A DNA stretch of 64,000 nucleotides, from NCBI GenBank assembly GCA_033064195.1, contig JARBJD010000181.1:1-64000 (forward strand), in the 5' to 3' direction. Each line of letters starts with the position of its first letter. The first letter of the stretch is position 1. Positions 1 through 9,301 of this stretch are shown here, in pieces. The notes under the pieces were generated by a model. It did no database searches. It was not told the origin of the DNA and worked only from the letters and a program-made list of their open reading frames with translations. The stretch is from Blattamonas nauphoetae (taxonomy: Eukaryota > Preaxostyla > Oxymonadida). The position numbers and the translations under genes were made by a program.

Positions 1-21
1 ACAACTCAGAAACTGAATAGG

Positions 22-249
22 ATGATTCAAATCGATGGATACAGAATAACAAAAATAAGAGGTGAGATAGCACTGAGGAAACGGTATGTCGATGCTTCCA
101 CTCCTCCAAATTCACTCTTGATTGATCAAAGATTGTCTGATATTGAAGAATCAATTCGAACGCTCACAGACACTCTCAGCATGAGGCTTCGAAGTTTTGA
201 CGAGACGATTGGCAACCTTATTCAAGAGTTAACAGACCCTTCTGATTAG
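22..249 (+). CDS. Small predicted coiled-coil protein of the virus-like element
   Basis: A 75-residue ORF with no family I recognise. Residues about 30-70 are rich in alternating hydrophobic and charged positions (Leu/Ile spaced by three or four), which suggests an amphipathic helix or short coiled coil. It ends seven bases before the convergent ATPase region. It lacks a clear T-rich motif upstream, although only 21 bases of upstream sequence are visible. It could be a complete small gene or the last part of a longer one that starts left of the window. Confidence 0.4.
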   Translation: MIQIDGYRITKIRGEIALRKRYVDASTPPNSLLIDQRLSDIEESIRTLTDTLSMRLRSFDETIGNLIQELTDPSD

Positions 250-255
250 TCCATC

Positions 256-1110
256 TTAGTTGATCTCATTCAGTGCTACTCCATCAGTATTGTATCGAAG
301 AATGATTGCTTCACATTTCTGTTTTCGTTGATAGACATTCCAGAATTGTCGAATATCAATTGGGGAGTTCAACTGTGGATATACTCGACTGATTCGTTCT
401 TTGTTGAATCCTCCAAAGATCCACATTGAATCGATGTTTGACTTCATATCTGCTGACAAACTGAAGAGTTCATGCATAGTCAGAAAGAAAGTGAACTTCG
501 GTTGTCGATTCTCCAGTTACAAGTCCATCATTGTCATTCTATTTTTGGATGCTCTTCGTTCACCTAGGATTCTGCGACAGTCATCAAGAAGTATAATCGT
601 TTGGAGATTCTTAACTGTGAAGTCATCAATGTAAAGTGAGTCAAAGAGATCATCTCTGCATTCATCAGTGATTTTGTTCTGCCATTGATTGTCAATAATT
701 TCTTCATACGCAGCTTTTGATTCAGAGAGTTCCAACAGAAATGGAAGTGCATCATCGTATTTGACTTTCACATAAGGAACGTTCAGTATTGGTTTGAATT
801 TATCGAAGGTTGGATCAATATTCTTATCAGTGACGAAGACAAAGAGGTGAAACAGTTCATTTCTGCCCTGAACATTTTGGAGTTTGGCAACTTCTCGAAG
901 AGCATTGAATGTTTTTCCACTTCCTCTGTTTCCAACGAGAACATTAACACTGTTGCGATTGAAATTCAAGTCAGGATGTATTTGTGATTGCACTTCATGA
1001 GAAACATTCCGAGTTGATGCTTCACTCAATTTAGCATTCACGTATGCTGTTGGAGACAAGGGTTCCACCCTCCGCGAAACCTCTGGTTTAGTCATATTCG
1101 ATTTCTTCAT
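256..1110 (-). CDS. Packaging ATPase-like region (FtsK/HerA-A32 type)
   Basis: Near its start lies a Walker A P-loop (GNRGSGKT, about 60 residues in), followed after roughly 100 residues by a hydrophobic strand ending in two Asp residues (TIILLDD), a good Walker B. This order fits the A32-type genome-packaging ATPases of Polintons, adintoviruses and giant viruses, which pump DNA into the capsid. The downstream part carries the residues expected after Walker B. It diverges from the plus-strand gene at 1172, sharing a 61-bp intergenic region. As part of an old virus-like copy it should be read as a region, not as a proven intact gene. Confidence 0.6.
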
Positions 1111-1171
1111 TTGTGATTTAACTCTAGCTAAAATATACTTTTGGTTTTTTTATTTTGTATGAAAACACACA

Positions 1172-2077
1172 ATGTCACAAAAGATAGTGTACGTTCAACC
1201 ACAAAGAAAAGCACAAGCGAAGAAACCAAGAATGAGATACGCAGCAGAGACTCAAGCAGCATTGAAACGAATCTATGCCGACGATGATATTCAAACCAGA
1301 CGCAATGATGCTCTGTGTAGTCTTCCATCAGCTCGTGAGTATATTACGAGAACTGGACGAAATTGGACTGCGAAAGTAGAACAATATGGACAAGTTCCTG
1401 ATGTGATGGTGTACGATAATGATACTGGAGATCTGATTGCAGTCAATGGTGCCATGCTAGCTCCATACAACAGTAGACCAGTCAAAGAGACATACTATGC
1501 AATGAATCCAACACCAGACATGCGAAGACAGAAACCATACACATCATTCAATCAAGAGAATGGAAGGAGAATCAAAGCTGTACATCGGAATTTCCTCAAA
1601 AATGGAACATGCGATTTGCCAACCAATTATCGAGACATCAGCTATGAAGAGATGACCAAACGATCTCAACAACCATATGCAATAATGAAGAGAGCTGTTG
1701 GTGAACACATGACAAACACGTTGGTAATAACTCGTGCCAATCGAAGCAATCCAGCTGATCCCAGCAAGAATGTGTTAGACAATATGGTGTTCAATTCAAT
1801 TCAATCACAGATTGCATCACTGATGTGGGATCAATGGCTTCATGATCATGTTCAGGACTACAATCCCAGTATGAAACAAAAGAAAGCCTTCAAAGATCAG
1901 ATTTATCCAGTGTTTCTCCAAATGATCACTCAAGATACAACGTATTTATCGGAATACTGTACTCGCTATTCAACTCACATATCAACAGAAGTTAACAAAC
2001 TGAAAGCCAAAGCATTCAAAACAGTCACAGATGATGATATAAGTGGATACCAATCTGAAATGCCTGGATACTATTGA
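1172..2077 (+). CDS. Unknown structural-block protein, 301 aa
   Basis: I do not recognise a domain. The N-terminus is basic (Lys/Arg/Gln-rich in the first 30 residues); the rest is globular-looking with many Tyr and Asn residues and no membrane segment or signal peptide. The start is the first ATG after a T-rich motif at 1141-1158 and gives the longest frame. Position between the packaging ATPase and the small capsid-associated ORFs suggests a virion or morphogenesis role, but that is only context. A maturation protease was considered; no convincing catalytic His/Cys/Asp set stands out. Confidence 0.5.
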   Translation: MSQKIVYVQPQRKAQAKKPRMRYAAETQAALKRIYADDDIQTRRNDALCSLPSAREYITRTGRNWTAKVEQYGQVPDVMVYDNDTGDLIAVNGAMLAPYNSRPVKETYYAMNPTPDMRRQKPYTSFNQENGRRIKAVHRNFLKNGTCDLPTNYRDISYEEMTKRSQQPYAIMKRAVGEHMTNTLVITRANRSNPADPSKNVLDNMVFNSIQSQIASLMWDQWLHDHVQDYNPSMKQKKAFKDQIYPVFLQMITQDTTYLSEYCTRYSTHISTEVNKLKAKAFKTVTDDDISGYQSEMPGYY

Positions 2078-2174
2078 TTTGCACAGTTGGACAGTTCTGG
2101 GATGGGAGCTATAGATCGAGCAGAAATGTGAATTTAAAAACATTAATATATATTTTTTATTTTTATAGAAAGTG

Positions 2175-2801
2175 ATGCAACCAATTCTAAGTTGTCAATT
2201 TACGAAACACACAAGTTCTTCTTCAGTACCAACATCAATCACCAACAATGTCATCATCGAGGATAGGAGCAAAGCTGGCGTAGATAATAGAGGATTGAAG
2301 ATGGAGATGGTCTCGCTAGAGGCTTCGAACCCTCCTTTGGGGAGAGAAAGAGTGTGCTCTGAACCTGTGGTATCCAATGAACGAGGTGTTTACGATCCAC
2401 CACTGGAGACATATCCATCAGCACCAATTCATAGCCGTTCAATCCCACTGCGAGAATATACATCGAACATTTCAGCATTCAAAGATCAGCTATTGCTCGT
2501 CTACAAAAATGCATTCGCATGTGAAAAGAAACTACTGAATAATCTCATTGAACCATCGAAGAAACTGATCACAAACCAAAGTGATTTATGTGCATTGATT
2601 GCGACTCTCACTGGAATCAATGATGTGGTGATCGAACTGGATGATCTGTCTGATAAGTGCCTATGTCTGAATAAACTCCCAATCTTTCGAACCATTTTCA
2701 AGATCCTTGTTGGAGGAAAAGATATGAGTATTGCCTATAACGAAGCATACAACACAATTCTCAATTATGGCATTTCTCTGACGAAAGCTATACCCCGTTA
2801 G
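2175..2801 (+). CDS. Unknown protein of the virus-like element, 209 aa
   Basis: The first 100 residues are Ser/Pro-rich and probably disordered; the last 110 are helical-looking with regular Leu/Ile spacing (residues about 95-205). The frame can be extended three bases to a GTG, but the ATG at 2175, ten bases after the T-rich motif (2151-2165), is the likely start. No family recognised. A non-structural scaffold or minor capsid partner is possible from its place just before the two short hydrophobic ORFs. Confidence 0.45.
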   Translation: MQPILSCQFTKHTSSSSVPTSITNNVIIEDRSKAGVDNRGLKMEMVSLEASNPPLGRERVCSEPVVSNERGVYDPPLETYPSAPIHSRSIPLREYTSNISAFKDQLLLVYKNAFACEKKLLNNLIEPSKKLITNQSDLCALIATLTGINDVVIELDDLSDKCLCLNKLPIFRTIFKILVGGKDMSIAYNEAYNTILNYGISLTKAIPR

Positions 2802-2872
2802 GGCAGAAATCTCTTCTGAGATTATTTCCTCGTAAAAATTATAAATGAATTGTATTTTTTATTTTTACATAA

Positions 2873-3181
2873 ATGGCACCAGGAAGTTTCAACAAACTCA
2901 AAAATATCGGCAAGCAATTCTTTCAATTCATCAAACCTCTAGCTCCAACATTGCTTCAAGTTGGTGGTGGATTGCTCTCACAAACGAACAGTAAATTCGG
3001 ACAAACCGCGGGTGGAATACTCAATGGATTAGGAGGAATGATGGACGTTTATCAACAAAATAAGGCGATCAATCGTCAACAAAAACCGCAGATGATCGAG
3101 TACGAACCACCTCGAAATGGACGATACTCAAATGATGAGATGCCAATCTCGTCTAATTCCAAAATTCAATTCAAAGGATAA
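2873..3181 (+). CDS. Short minor-capsid-like protein with Gly-rich hydrophobic segment
   Basis: A 102-residue protein with a basic amphipathic start (MAPGSFNKLKNIGKQ) and a glycine-rich hydrophobic stretch at about residues 25-62, then a polar Gln/Asn-rich tail. The next ORF begins with the same MAPG motif and has the same build. Short amphipathic/hydrophobic proteins of this kind sit beside capsid genes in adintoviruses and Polintons and resemble adenovirus pVI/pX in character (membrane-lytic or cement proteins). The T-rich motif at 2852-2866 lies directly before the ATG. Function is inferred from composition and context only. Confidence 0.5.
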   Translation: MAPGSFNKLKNIGKQFFQFIKPLAPTLLQVGGGLLSQTNSKFGQTAGGILNGLGGMMDVYQQNKAINRQQKPQMIEYEPPRNGRYSNDEMPISSNSKIQFKG

Positions 3182-3219
3182 TCATTCACTAGTATTCGAA
3201 TATTTTTATTTTTATTAAA

Positions 3220-3519
3220 ATGGCACCAGGTTGGTTATCAAAATTAGCAGCAGTTGGCAAAAACATACTCAGAGTTGGAGCTCCATTTCTGAATCTCATT
3301 CCCTTCGTTGGACCACTGATTTCTAAGGTCGCACAGACAGGTGTTGAGATGATTCCAGATGTGAAGTCGGATCAACAAATCCATGCAGAAAAGATGGCAC
3401 AATATGAGCAAGCAATCAATGAAGGAAATACACCAGTTGCACACAAGCTCAGAGGCGAAATACTGAAGCTAGAAGAAATGCTGAAACCAAAAGCAAAGAA
3501 ACCAAAAAAGAAAAAGTAA
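3220..3519 (+). CDS. Second short minor-capsid-like protein, MAPG start
   Basis: A 99-residue protein: MAPG start, amphipathic helix, hydrophobic run at residues 18-40 (many Ile, Val, Leu, Gly, Pro), an acidic/Gln-rich middle, and a strongly basic end with nine Lys in the last thirteen residues that could touch DNA. It looks like a diverged duplicate or partner of the preceding ORF (same first four residues, same design). A T-rich motif sits at 3201-3213, seven bases before the ATG. A virion internal protein is the best guess; no database family was tested. Confidence 0.5.
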   Translation: MAPGWLSKLAAVGKNILRVGAPFLNLIPFVGPLISKVAQTGVEMIPDVKSDQQIHAEKMAQYEQAINEGNTPVAHKLRGEILKLEEMLKPKAKKPKKKK

Positions 3520-3560
3520 CTAGAGTTAAAGCATAAATGTAATTTTTTATTTTTGATAAA

Positions 3561-5444
3561 ATGAACTCGCATATAACACATCTGACAAACAAAAGAACTG
3601 GAGCATCATCTTTGACTGGAAATACCACTGGAAGGATAGAATACACAAGAGATGACATGGGTCAAATACAACAGCAACTTCAGTCCGAGCATCACATCAA
3701 TTACCTCATGAATGATGGAGCACACAGTACTTCTATTCAAGAATTGAAACCATCAGAGAATGCACGATTCTATACAGGGCAAGAGATAATCATTCCGTTA
3801 ACTGGGAATCAGGACATTTGTCAAATTGATGATTCGTTTATCACATTCACTATGACAGCAAGGCTTACAGTCAATAACTGGCAAACTACTGCTGGTAAAA
3901 TTGGATCATACATGAATGAGAGACTATTCATATTTGTGGGACTAAAGCATTCTGCATCAATCTTTCGTGACCTCACTGTTCTTCACAAAAACCAGAGAAT
4001 AATTAGCACAACAAACAATGATGTATCTATGGAATCTCACATCTATAACATGATCAAACCAAAGAGTCAATTGGAGAATCGAAAGCACTCACATACACCT
4101 TGGAAAAATGCTTGGAATCATGATGAATCAGTTGCTGGTGTTTATATTCCACTTTCGGATTTTACTACGACGTCCGGAACAGGAGTGTTTCAAGACAGTA
4201 TTGATGTACCAATTCGTGTGTCGATTAATCTTGAAGATCTTCTGATATTCTCAGGGATGACTGACTATCCAAGATGCCTCTTTGGAGATCTGAAATTGAG
4301 TGTTCACATGAATGAAGATGCATTCGTTTGTTGTCCAGTTAATCCTGAACTCACTTTGAAAGATACACTCTCGTGAATAATGAGTGACTATAAATCATTA
4401 TGTCCTCCAATTCAAAGTTCTATTCTAAACTGTCAATCTACTCGTCCATATTTCTTTAACAATCTTGTCACCTCATGCACTAAGAACTTCGTTCAGATTG
4501 GTCAATCATTCAGGATACCAGCTGTTACTCAAGATATCACAATTAATTCAGCTGGAACTATCACAAAAGAACCAGAATATGTGGATCAGTCCATCTCACT
4601 AAACGTCATGACGTATCAAATTGATGATGTGTATTGCATGAGCTCTGGATACAATATGAAAAAAGATGCAAAAGAGAATCTGAAGAAGATGTATCAGGAT
4701 CGTCCTGGAACAATTCCAGCTGAGAAGATATCGTTTTATCCATTTCAGAAGACACCAACGGAAACAGGAATTGATTGTACTCAACAGATGATGGTAGTTA
4801 ATGCAAAGGATATTATGCTCCTGTTTCGTCACTACGAGACTGAAGTCACTTGTTTCCATAATCCAATGCAGAAGAATCTTCAAGTGAATCTACAAAACAG
4901 GTATTTTCCAGAACAACCGACAACCACAATTGGAGCTCGCTTTTATCAGTTCGCATTATCGACTCTCAATCTAGATTCGTATCTAGCTGTTCCTGATGAT
5001 TTGGAGCGATCATTGACGGATTCTCTCGTTGAACAGAAACTCTCTGGTGATCGGAATTATGAAAAAGAGACAATGACAAGAGTACGCCCGATTCATGACA
5101 ATACTGACTTCCTTCTATGCTTTCCAACTCAGAGAAATGGTTGTCCAACAAACTGCAATGATTCAATCAGTTCCAGAGGTCAGAATGTTGCAGTCACATT
5201 GAGATCACATCCGATTTATCAAGGAGTGATTGATACCTACTACAATGTTCTCGACACAAGTCAAGGAATTCCTGAAAAGCTTGGAATGATGACAACATTT
5301 ACACATCCTCCAGCACCGATTTTAGCGACTACTGCAACAACGTGGTGGGTACTACGATTCAGTAACGATGAACCCAGAGTCGAGTTCTATCCAAATCACA
5401 CACTGAAAGCATTGCACCAAGATCTCGGTATCGGTCCAAATTGA
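3561..5444 (+). CDS. Capsid-like region, copy 1
   Basis: This region encodes sequence related to the protein at 5492-7195. Shared landmarks run in the same order: an early E-I-x-(I/V)-P-L segment, a D-Y/Q-Y-P then F-G-x-L-x-L strand pair in the middle, a N-P block followed by a F-Y-Q motif, and a nearly identical end with P-P-(A/P)-P-I-L-A, W and P-R-V. Mixed beta-rich composition and length fit a double-jelly-roll major capsid protein, though the fold is inferred and not shown by any single diagnostic motif. A T-rich motif lies at 3541-3554. Treat as a virus-like fossil region. Confidence 0.5.
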
Positions 5445-5491
5445 AAACAGTAAAAGACAATAATGAAATTGTATTTTTTATTTTTCTATAA

Positions 5492-7195
5492 ATGAGAAGT
5501 ATCAGATCTAATCAATCCAAACCAACATCGACATTACTTGAGCAAATTGAAGTGCAGAACCACTTGCCAAAACAATGGGATTCAGAACCACATGTGTTCA
5601 CAATTCAAGAAGTACATGCAACAAATCCTCCCATGCCATGCAGAATCGGAGACGAGATTGAAGTTCCATTATGTTATGACGGTCACGATGTGACTGACTT
5701 TGAGAAGAGTCATTTGAGAATCGATCTAAAGGTCTCTGTTACAGTTCACTCACCCGGATATGTTGATAATCAAAAGGTGGGTGTCTATGGGATGTTCTAT
5801 GGATTCAAATCGTCGTCAGATGCAATTCGAGACATGAGACTCATCGACAGTCAAGGGAACATTATTGACAATACACTTCAGAATAATCATGTTCACGAAT
5901 CATTTCTGTATCACACATTCAAGTCACATGAAGAGAAAAACAACATGAAACATTGCTACAGCCTTTGGGAAAATGTTCAGAGAATGGATCCGAGTGTCTG
6001 TGGATGCTACAATACTCCGGTCTCCTCTGGAAATAGTAAGTTTCCTCCAACTCACACAATCACAATTCCATTGGTGATTCCATTTGTGAACTTACTTCCA
6101 CTTAGTACATTTGATCAGTATCCGAATTCTATCTTTGGTAATTTACGTTTGAGATTTCATTTAACAGCTGATTCACTTGTGTATTGTCCGATTCAACCAT
6201 CATCTGTTCTTCGAAAGTTAGTCACAGATCATTGGAATATTCATTGTGAAGCGTTTGAAAACGTGGTTGGTGGAGGTTGTGTGGAGATTATGTATCAAGG
6301 AGATTGGACTCATACGACGCAGGAATTTACTCAAATTGGTAATCCAGTCAGTCAATGTGGTGGATACTCCAACATCACTCAACCATCAGAAAAAATACCG
6401 AGAGTCGCTTTACAGACTGCAGCAACCACACTGGTTTCTTCATCTGTAGAAAGAGCAACATCAATTTGCTATGGATATCAAATGACTGAAGCAACAAAAC
6501 AATCCCTGATAAACACATATTCAAAGACTTTGTATGTGCTCAAAGCTGAAAGAATTGACACACAATCATTTCAATCAAAAGCAACAGCGATGGGAGTCAG
6601 ATCAAACATCAGTATCAAACTCAACAATCTCATGAATCTTATGTGCTTATTCCCTGAAAGACCAAATGAATGTACAGTCTTCAGAAATCCTCACTACGTT
6701 GGTCAATTCGAAATGCTTGGAACCAACTTTCCCAATTTCCCGATGTCAACACTCTCACCTGAGTTCTATCAAATGATGATGGTGAATGGTGATTTCCTTG
6801 GGTGTTCTGCAACAGAAGAGTTTGAGAATTCCATTTGTGTACCTCGCGTGTATGAGTACAAAGACAAACTTTACAAACGAACAAACCATACTGGAACTAC
6901 AGATGCAACGAGTTTCACATTCATGGTCCCAACAGAACGAGGAAACATCTCTGGTGGAGAAGAGGGTATATCTACATCAGAATCAGTTAATAGTGTCTTC
7001 AGAGGAACACCAATCAATCAGGGAGCACTTGATCCATATTTTACTTCGACGAAAGAAGGTCCTCCTCCACCAATTTTGGCACTACATCAGGCAACATACT
7101 GGTTGTTCTGGATTGAGAATGGACAACCACGAGTGCGATATGTCATTGATCGTCGACTCCAAGAAGCATATGAAGAGGTGAAGAGAGGTTATTGA
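5492..7195 (+). CDS. Capsid-like protein, copy 2 (567 aa)
   Basis: An open 567-residue frame with the landmarks listed for copy 1, including E-I-E-V-P-L at about 55, a D-Q-Y-P...F-G-N-L-R-L pair near 210-220, F-R-N-P near 395, F-Y-Q near 425 and P-P-P-P-I-L-A close to the end. The length suits Polinton/adintovirus major capsid proteins (double jelly roll); an alternative is that one copy makes the hexon-like shell and the other a penton or a host-range variant. The T-rich motif at 5471-5485 sits just before the ATG. Structure prediction would decide the fold. Confidence 0.55.
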   Translation: MRSIRSNQSKPTSTLLEQIEVQNHLPKQWDSEPHVFTIQEVHATNPPMPCRIGDEIEVPLCYDGHDVTDFEKSHLRIDLKVSVTVHSPGYVDNQKVGVYGMFYGFKSSSDAIRDMRLIDSQGNIIDNTLQNNHVHESFLYHTFKSHEEKNNMKHCYSLWENVQRMDPSVCGCYNTPVSSGNSKFPPTHTITIPLVIPFVNLLPLSTFDQYPNSIFGNLRLRFHLTADSLVYCPIQPSSVLRKLVTDHWNIHCEAFENVVGGGCVEIMYQGDWTHTTQEFTQIGNPVSQCGGYSNITQPSEKIPRVALQTAATTLVSSSVERATSICYGYQMTEATKQSLINTYSKTLYVLKAERIDTQSFQSKATAMGVRSNISIKLNNLMNLMCLFPERPNECTVFRNPHYVGQFEMLGTNFPNFPMSTLSPEFYQMMMVNGDFLGCSATEEFENSICVPRVYEYKDKLYKRTNHTGTTDATSFTFMVPTERGNISGGEEGISTSESVNSVFRGTPINQGALDPYFTSTKEGPPPPILALHQATYWLFWIENGQPRVRYVIDRRLQEAYEEVKRGY

Positions 7196-7235
7196 ATAGA
7201 ACAAATATGATATTTTATTTTTGTAGAAAACACAA

Positions 7236-7646
7236 ATGGTGAAGCGCTATTTCTCAATTCAGAATTCTCACACTGCTCAATTACCTCCTGATTTTACCAA
7301 TTCCAGAAATCAAAAATATGTTCACTTCCTTGACTGCAAACTCATTCATGTGAAAGAAGAGATTAGTGATGCATCGACAGTCATTTCAAAAGACATTCCT
7401 CAGCACATTACAATCCACGGTGATTGGATCCAGACTGATGCATTCAATGACTCGTTTGTTGCTTTCTGTAACGAACAGATTGCGAAGCGAAAGAAGTGGG
7501 AATTAACTACTCGACAATCAATTGTGAAGATCTGGTTCAAAGACAGTTCTGGTGAATCGATTGAGATGGAAACACAAGAGACAATCAATGGAAAAATAAT
7601 CAGAGAGTATTATGAATTTCTGGTTGATCTCATGTTGGAGTATTAA
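7236..7646 (+). CDS. Unknown small protein of the virus-like element, 136 aa
   Basis: No recognised family. The protein mixes short beta-like segments and a charged helix around residues 75-95, lacks signal peptide or membrane span, and ends 55 bases before the convergent fibre-like gene. The T-rich motif (7210-7222) precedes the ATG by 13 bases. It lies with the capsid block and may be a minor virion component. Confidence 0.45.
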   Translation: MVKRYFSIQNSHTAQLPPDFTNSRNQKYVHFLDCKLIHVKEEISDASTVISKDIPQHITIHGDWIQTDAFNDSFVAFCNEQIAKRKKWELTTRQSIVKIWFKDSSGESIEMETQETINGKIIREYYEFLVDLMLEY

Positions 7647-7701
7647 TGCTTCGCATTTCTCGACCCCAGTCGGGTTCGAAGCCTCAGCGAGACTAGTATG
7701 A

Positions 7702-8541
7702 CTACGTCATGGTATTAGTCAGTGAATTGTATTTTTGAATGAGTTCATTTATGACTGACTGTTGTTGTCTGACAATGCTACTCAGTTCCTGAATGGCTTT
7801 GATACAGAAGCAAGAGAGTTCTGCGTAGTCAACTTGAAGACAATCTGGATTGGAATCATTCACGACTTCAGGGAATATTTCTTGGATCTGCTGTGCAATC
7901 ACACCAATGTGCTTCTTCTCACTTTCTTTCTTCAAGCATTCGCATTTCTCTTTGCAATTCTTCAAGTGTTCTTCATCTGTCTCGCTCTCGATTTGTTTTG
8001 TCACTTTGTTGATCTTCGAGTCGAATGTATTAAATTGGTAGCGAACAATTTCGACTTTATTCAGTTGCTCAAGAACATCAGGGTACTGTTCAATATTTCT
8101 TTTCACTCTTCTGTCTGATAGCTGAGAAAAACTTCCTGTTGTCGATATTGAAAACACTCCTGAACCAGTGTCCTCATCGTAGTAATAGATTGCTGGTCTG
8201 TCACAGGGAGACCACATTACGATGCCATCACCATTGAACTGAATTCCTGAAGTTTCTGAAATTGATTGTGAAATAGAAAGACCAGAAAAGAATGTTGATG
8301 ACGGATATGTTCCAGGATACTTCGGAAGTGATCCCTCTGATTTATTCCAATTCGCTCCATTCACATTTATCAATCCTCCAATTGTTGGTGTTGCAATACC
8401 AGCGGAACAAGTGATTGATCCATTTGTGCTCACTACTTTCTGAATTGAAGATATCGCTGTCTTGTGTGCTTCTGTTGTCTTCTGTAGTGAGTCGATAACT
8501 GCTGTATTCTCACTGATCGTTGAGAGACTATGATCAATCAT
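7702..8541 (-). CDS. Fibre-like protein with S74 intramolecular chaperone domain
   Basis: The C-terminal 130 residues carry the hallmarks of the peptidase S74 / intramolecular chaperone auto-processing domain: S-D-(R)-R-V-K-R-N-I near residue 140, a I-G-V-I-A-Q-Q segment then E-(I)-F-P-E-V-V, and V-D-Y-A-E-L with a trailing coiled coil. In phage tail spikes, some giant virus proteins and animal MYRF this domain drives trimer folding and then cuts itself off at the conserved Ser. The N-terminal half has a short coiled coil (first 35 residues) and a beta-rich, Gly/Ser-rich body, as in a trimeric fibre. Orientation is opposite to the capsid genes. I infer a receptor-binding spike for the element. 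Confidence 0.7.
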   Translation of the reverse strand: MIDHSLSTISENTAVIDSLQKTTEAHKTAISSIQKVVSTNGSITCSAGIATPTIGGLINVNGANWNKSEGSLPKYPGTYPSSTFFSGLSISQSISETSGIQFNGDGIVMWSPCDRPAIYYYDEDTGSGVFSISTTGSFSQLSDRRVKRNIEQYPDVLEQLNKVEIVRYQFNTFDSKINKVTKQIESETDEEHLKNCKEKCECLKKESEKKHIGVIAQQIQEIFPEVVNDSNPDCLQVDYAELSCFCIKAIQELSSIVRQQQSVINELIQKYNSLTNTMT

Positions 8542-8839
8542 TTTCTAAATCATTTGTGAATTGTATTTTTGTCGATTCATTTCTGAGTATTCTTTTCCGG
8601 AAAATAAAAAAACACTATGAACTTATTTTTACCAACATAGTCTCAAAATTTCGAGATGAATCACAATTATTCGATGAATACTATGAATTTTTAAAAAGTA
8701 TGGGAAACAGTTAAGAATGTCAAGCAGAACAACTATTCGACTCACTGACTCGGTTTGATTTTATCCCTCTTTTTGACATATATAGTATCTCACCAAAATT
8801 TGTTTTCTCATTGGTGTTGACGCTAAACCTTACCGAGCG

Positions 8840-9301
8840 ATGAATCGTGCCAAAGTACATCGCACGTTGTTTCCAACTTTAGGTGTCGAGCATCGATATC
8901 ATGGGATGCCACACATCATCCAATATTTGCGATTCCTGCTCACTCGTATTCTTTACGCCTTACAGTCCAAAGTCGATCCAATCTATTTCAGAACGGATAC
9001 CTTCGGTCTATTACAACTAAGGTATTTGATTGATTGTACTTTGGACGAACTAAATTATGAAGGCAGCAGGGATATCCTCTCTCTGTTGCACAACGGCGTC
9101 AACTCAAGCATGAGGGCTGAAGACTACTATTCCGAATTCGAAACATTAACAGCGAGGGATGATGCGAATGAGCTCATAGAAGACGACTGGACAGGAATTG
9201 AAGCGGTTCGATCCGACCGACATAGACAACTTGGGGGCGCCAATGAACCAATAGACTTGACGGCAGATGAGATCGCAGACGAACTTGATTCTCTTCTGTG
9301 A
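8840..9301 (+). CDS. Orphan 153-aa protein with acidic tail
   Basis: A single open frame beginning at ATG 8840, preceded by a TATA-like stretch (8778-8786). The N-terminal 40 residues are basic and helical; the last 45 are strongly acidic and contain P-I-D-L-T-A-D-E, which resembles a SUMO-interacting motif (hydrophobic core flanked by acids). No family is recognised. It lies between the virus-like element and the pogo transposon and could belong to the element's flank, to a separate mobile element, or to the host. Codon use is not obviously viral (less AT-rich than 1-8.5 kb). Confidence 0.4.
   Translation: MNRAKVHRTLFPTLGVEHRYHGMPHIIQYLRFLLTRILYALQSKVDPIYFRTDTFGLLQLRYLIDCTLDELNYEGSRDILSLLHNGVNSSMRAEDYYSEFETLTARDDANELIEDDWTGIEAVRSDRHRQLGGANEPIDLTADEIADELDSLL

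Larger units (their letters stand above)
1141..7222 (+). promoter_or_regulatory. Recurring T-rich motif before seven plus-strand starts
   Basis: A motif close to TATTTTTTATTTTT occurs directly upstream of each plus-strand gene with its own intergenic gap: 1141-1158, 2151-2165, 2852-2866, 3201-3213, 3541-3554, 5471-5485 and 7210-7222. The ATG follows after 6 to 14 bases in most cases, often through an ATAA or GAAA step. Such a fixed position points to a late-type promoter or start signal used by the element, giving very short leaders. It is absent from the host genes to the right. Confidence 0.6.
1..8541. mobile_element. Capsid-bearing Polinton/adintovirus-like element, right part
   Basis: A block of densely packed, AT-rich genes differs from everything to its right: no introns, short gaps, and a common T-rich motif before plus-strand starts. 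Parts in order are a small coiled-coil ORF, a packaging-ATPase region (minus), two unknown ORFs, two short hydrophobic minor-capsid-like ORFs, two related capsid-like regions, another unknown ORF and a fibre/S74 chaperone gene (minus). No DNA polymerase B or integrase is seen; these would have to lie left of position 1. No terminal repeat was found on the right. Most parts are open, so the copy seems fairly young; I see about two breaks. The assignment rests on the P-loop ATPase, capsid-like genes and layout. A related polinton-like virus or an episomal relative is the alternative. Confidence 0.6.

Noticed and set aside
7660-7690. GGGTTCGAAGCCTC resembling a tRNA T-arm, with a similar string inverted near 2315
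   Set aside because: Stem bases do not pair properly and no anticodon or acceptor arms fit; the 2315 copy is inside a coding frame.
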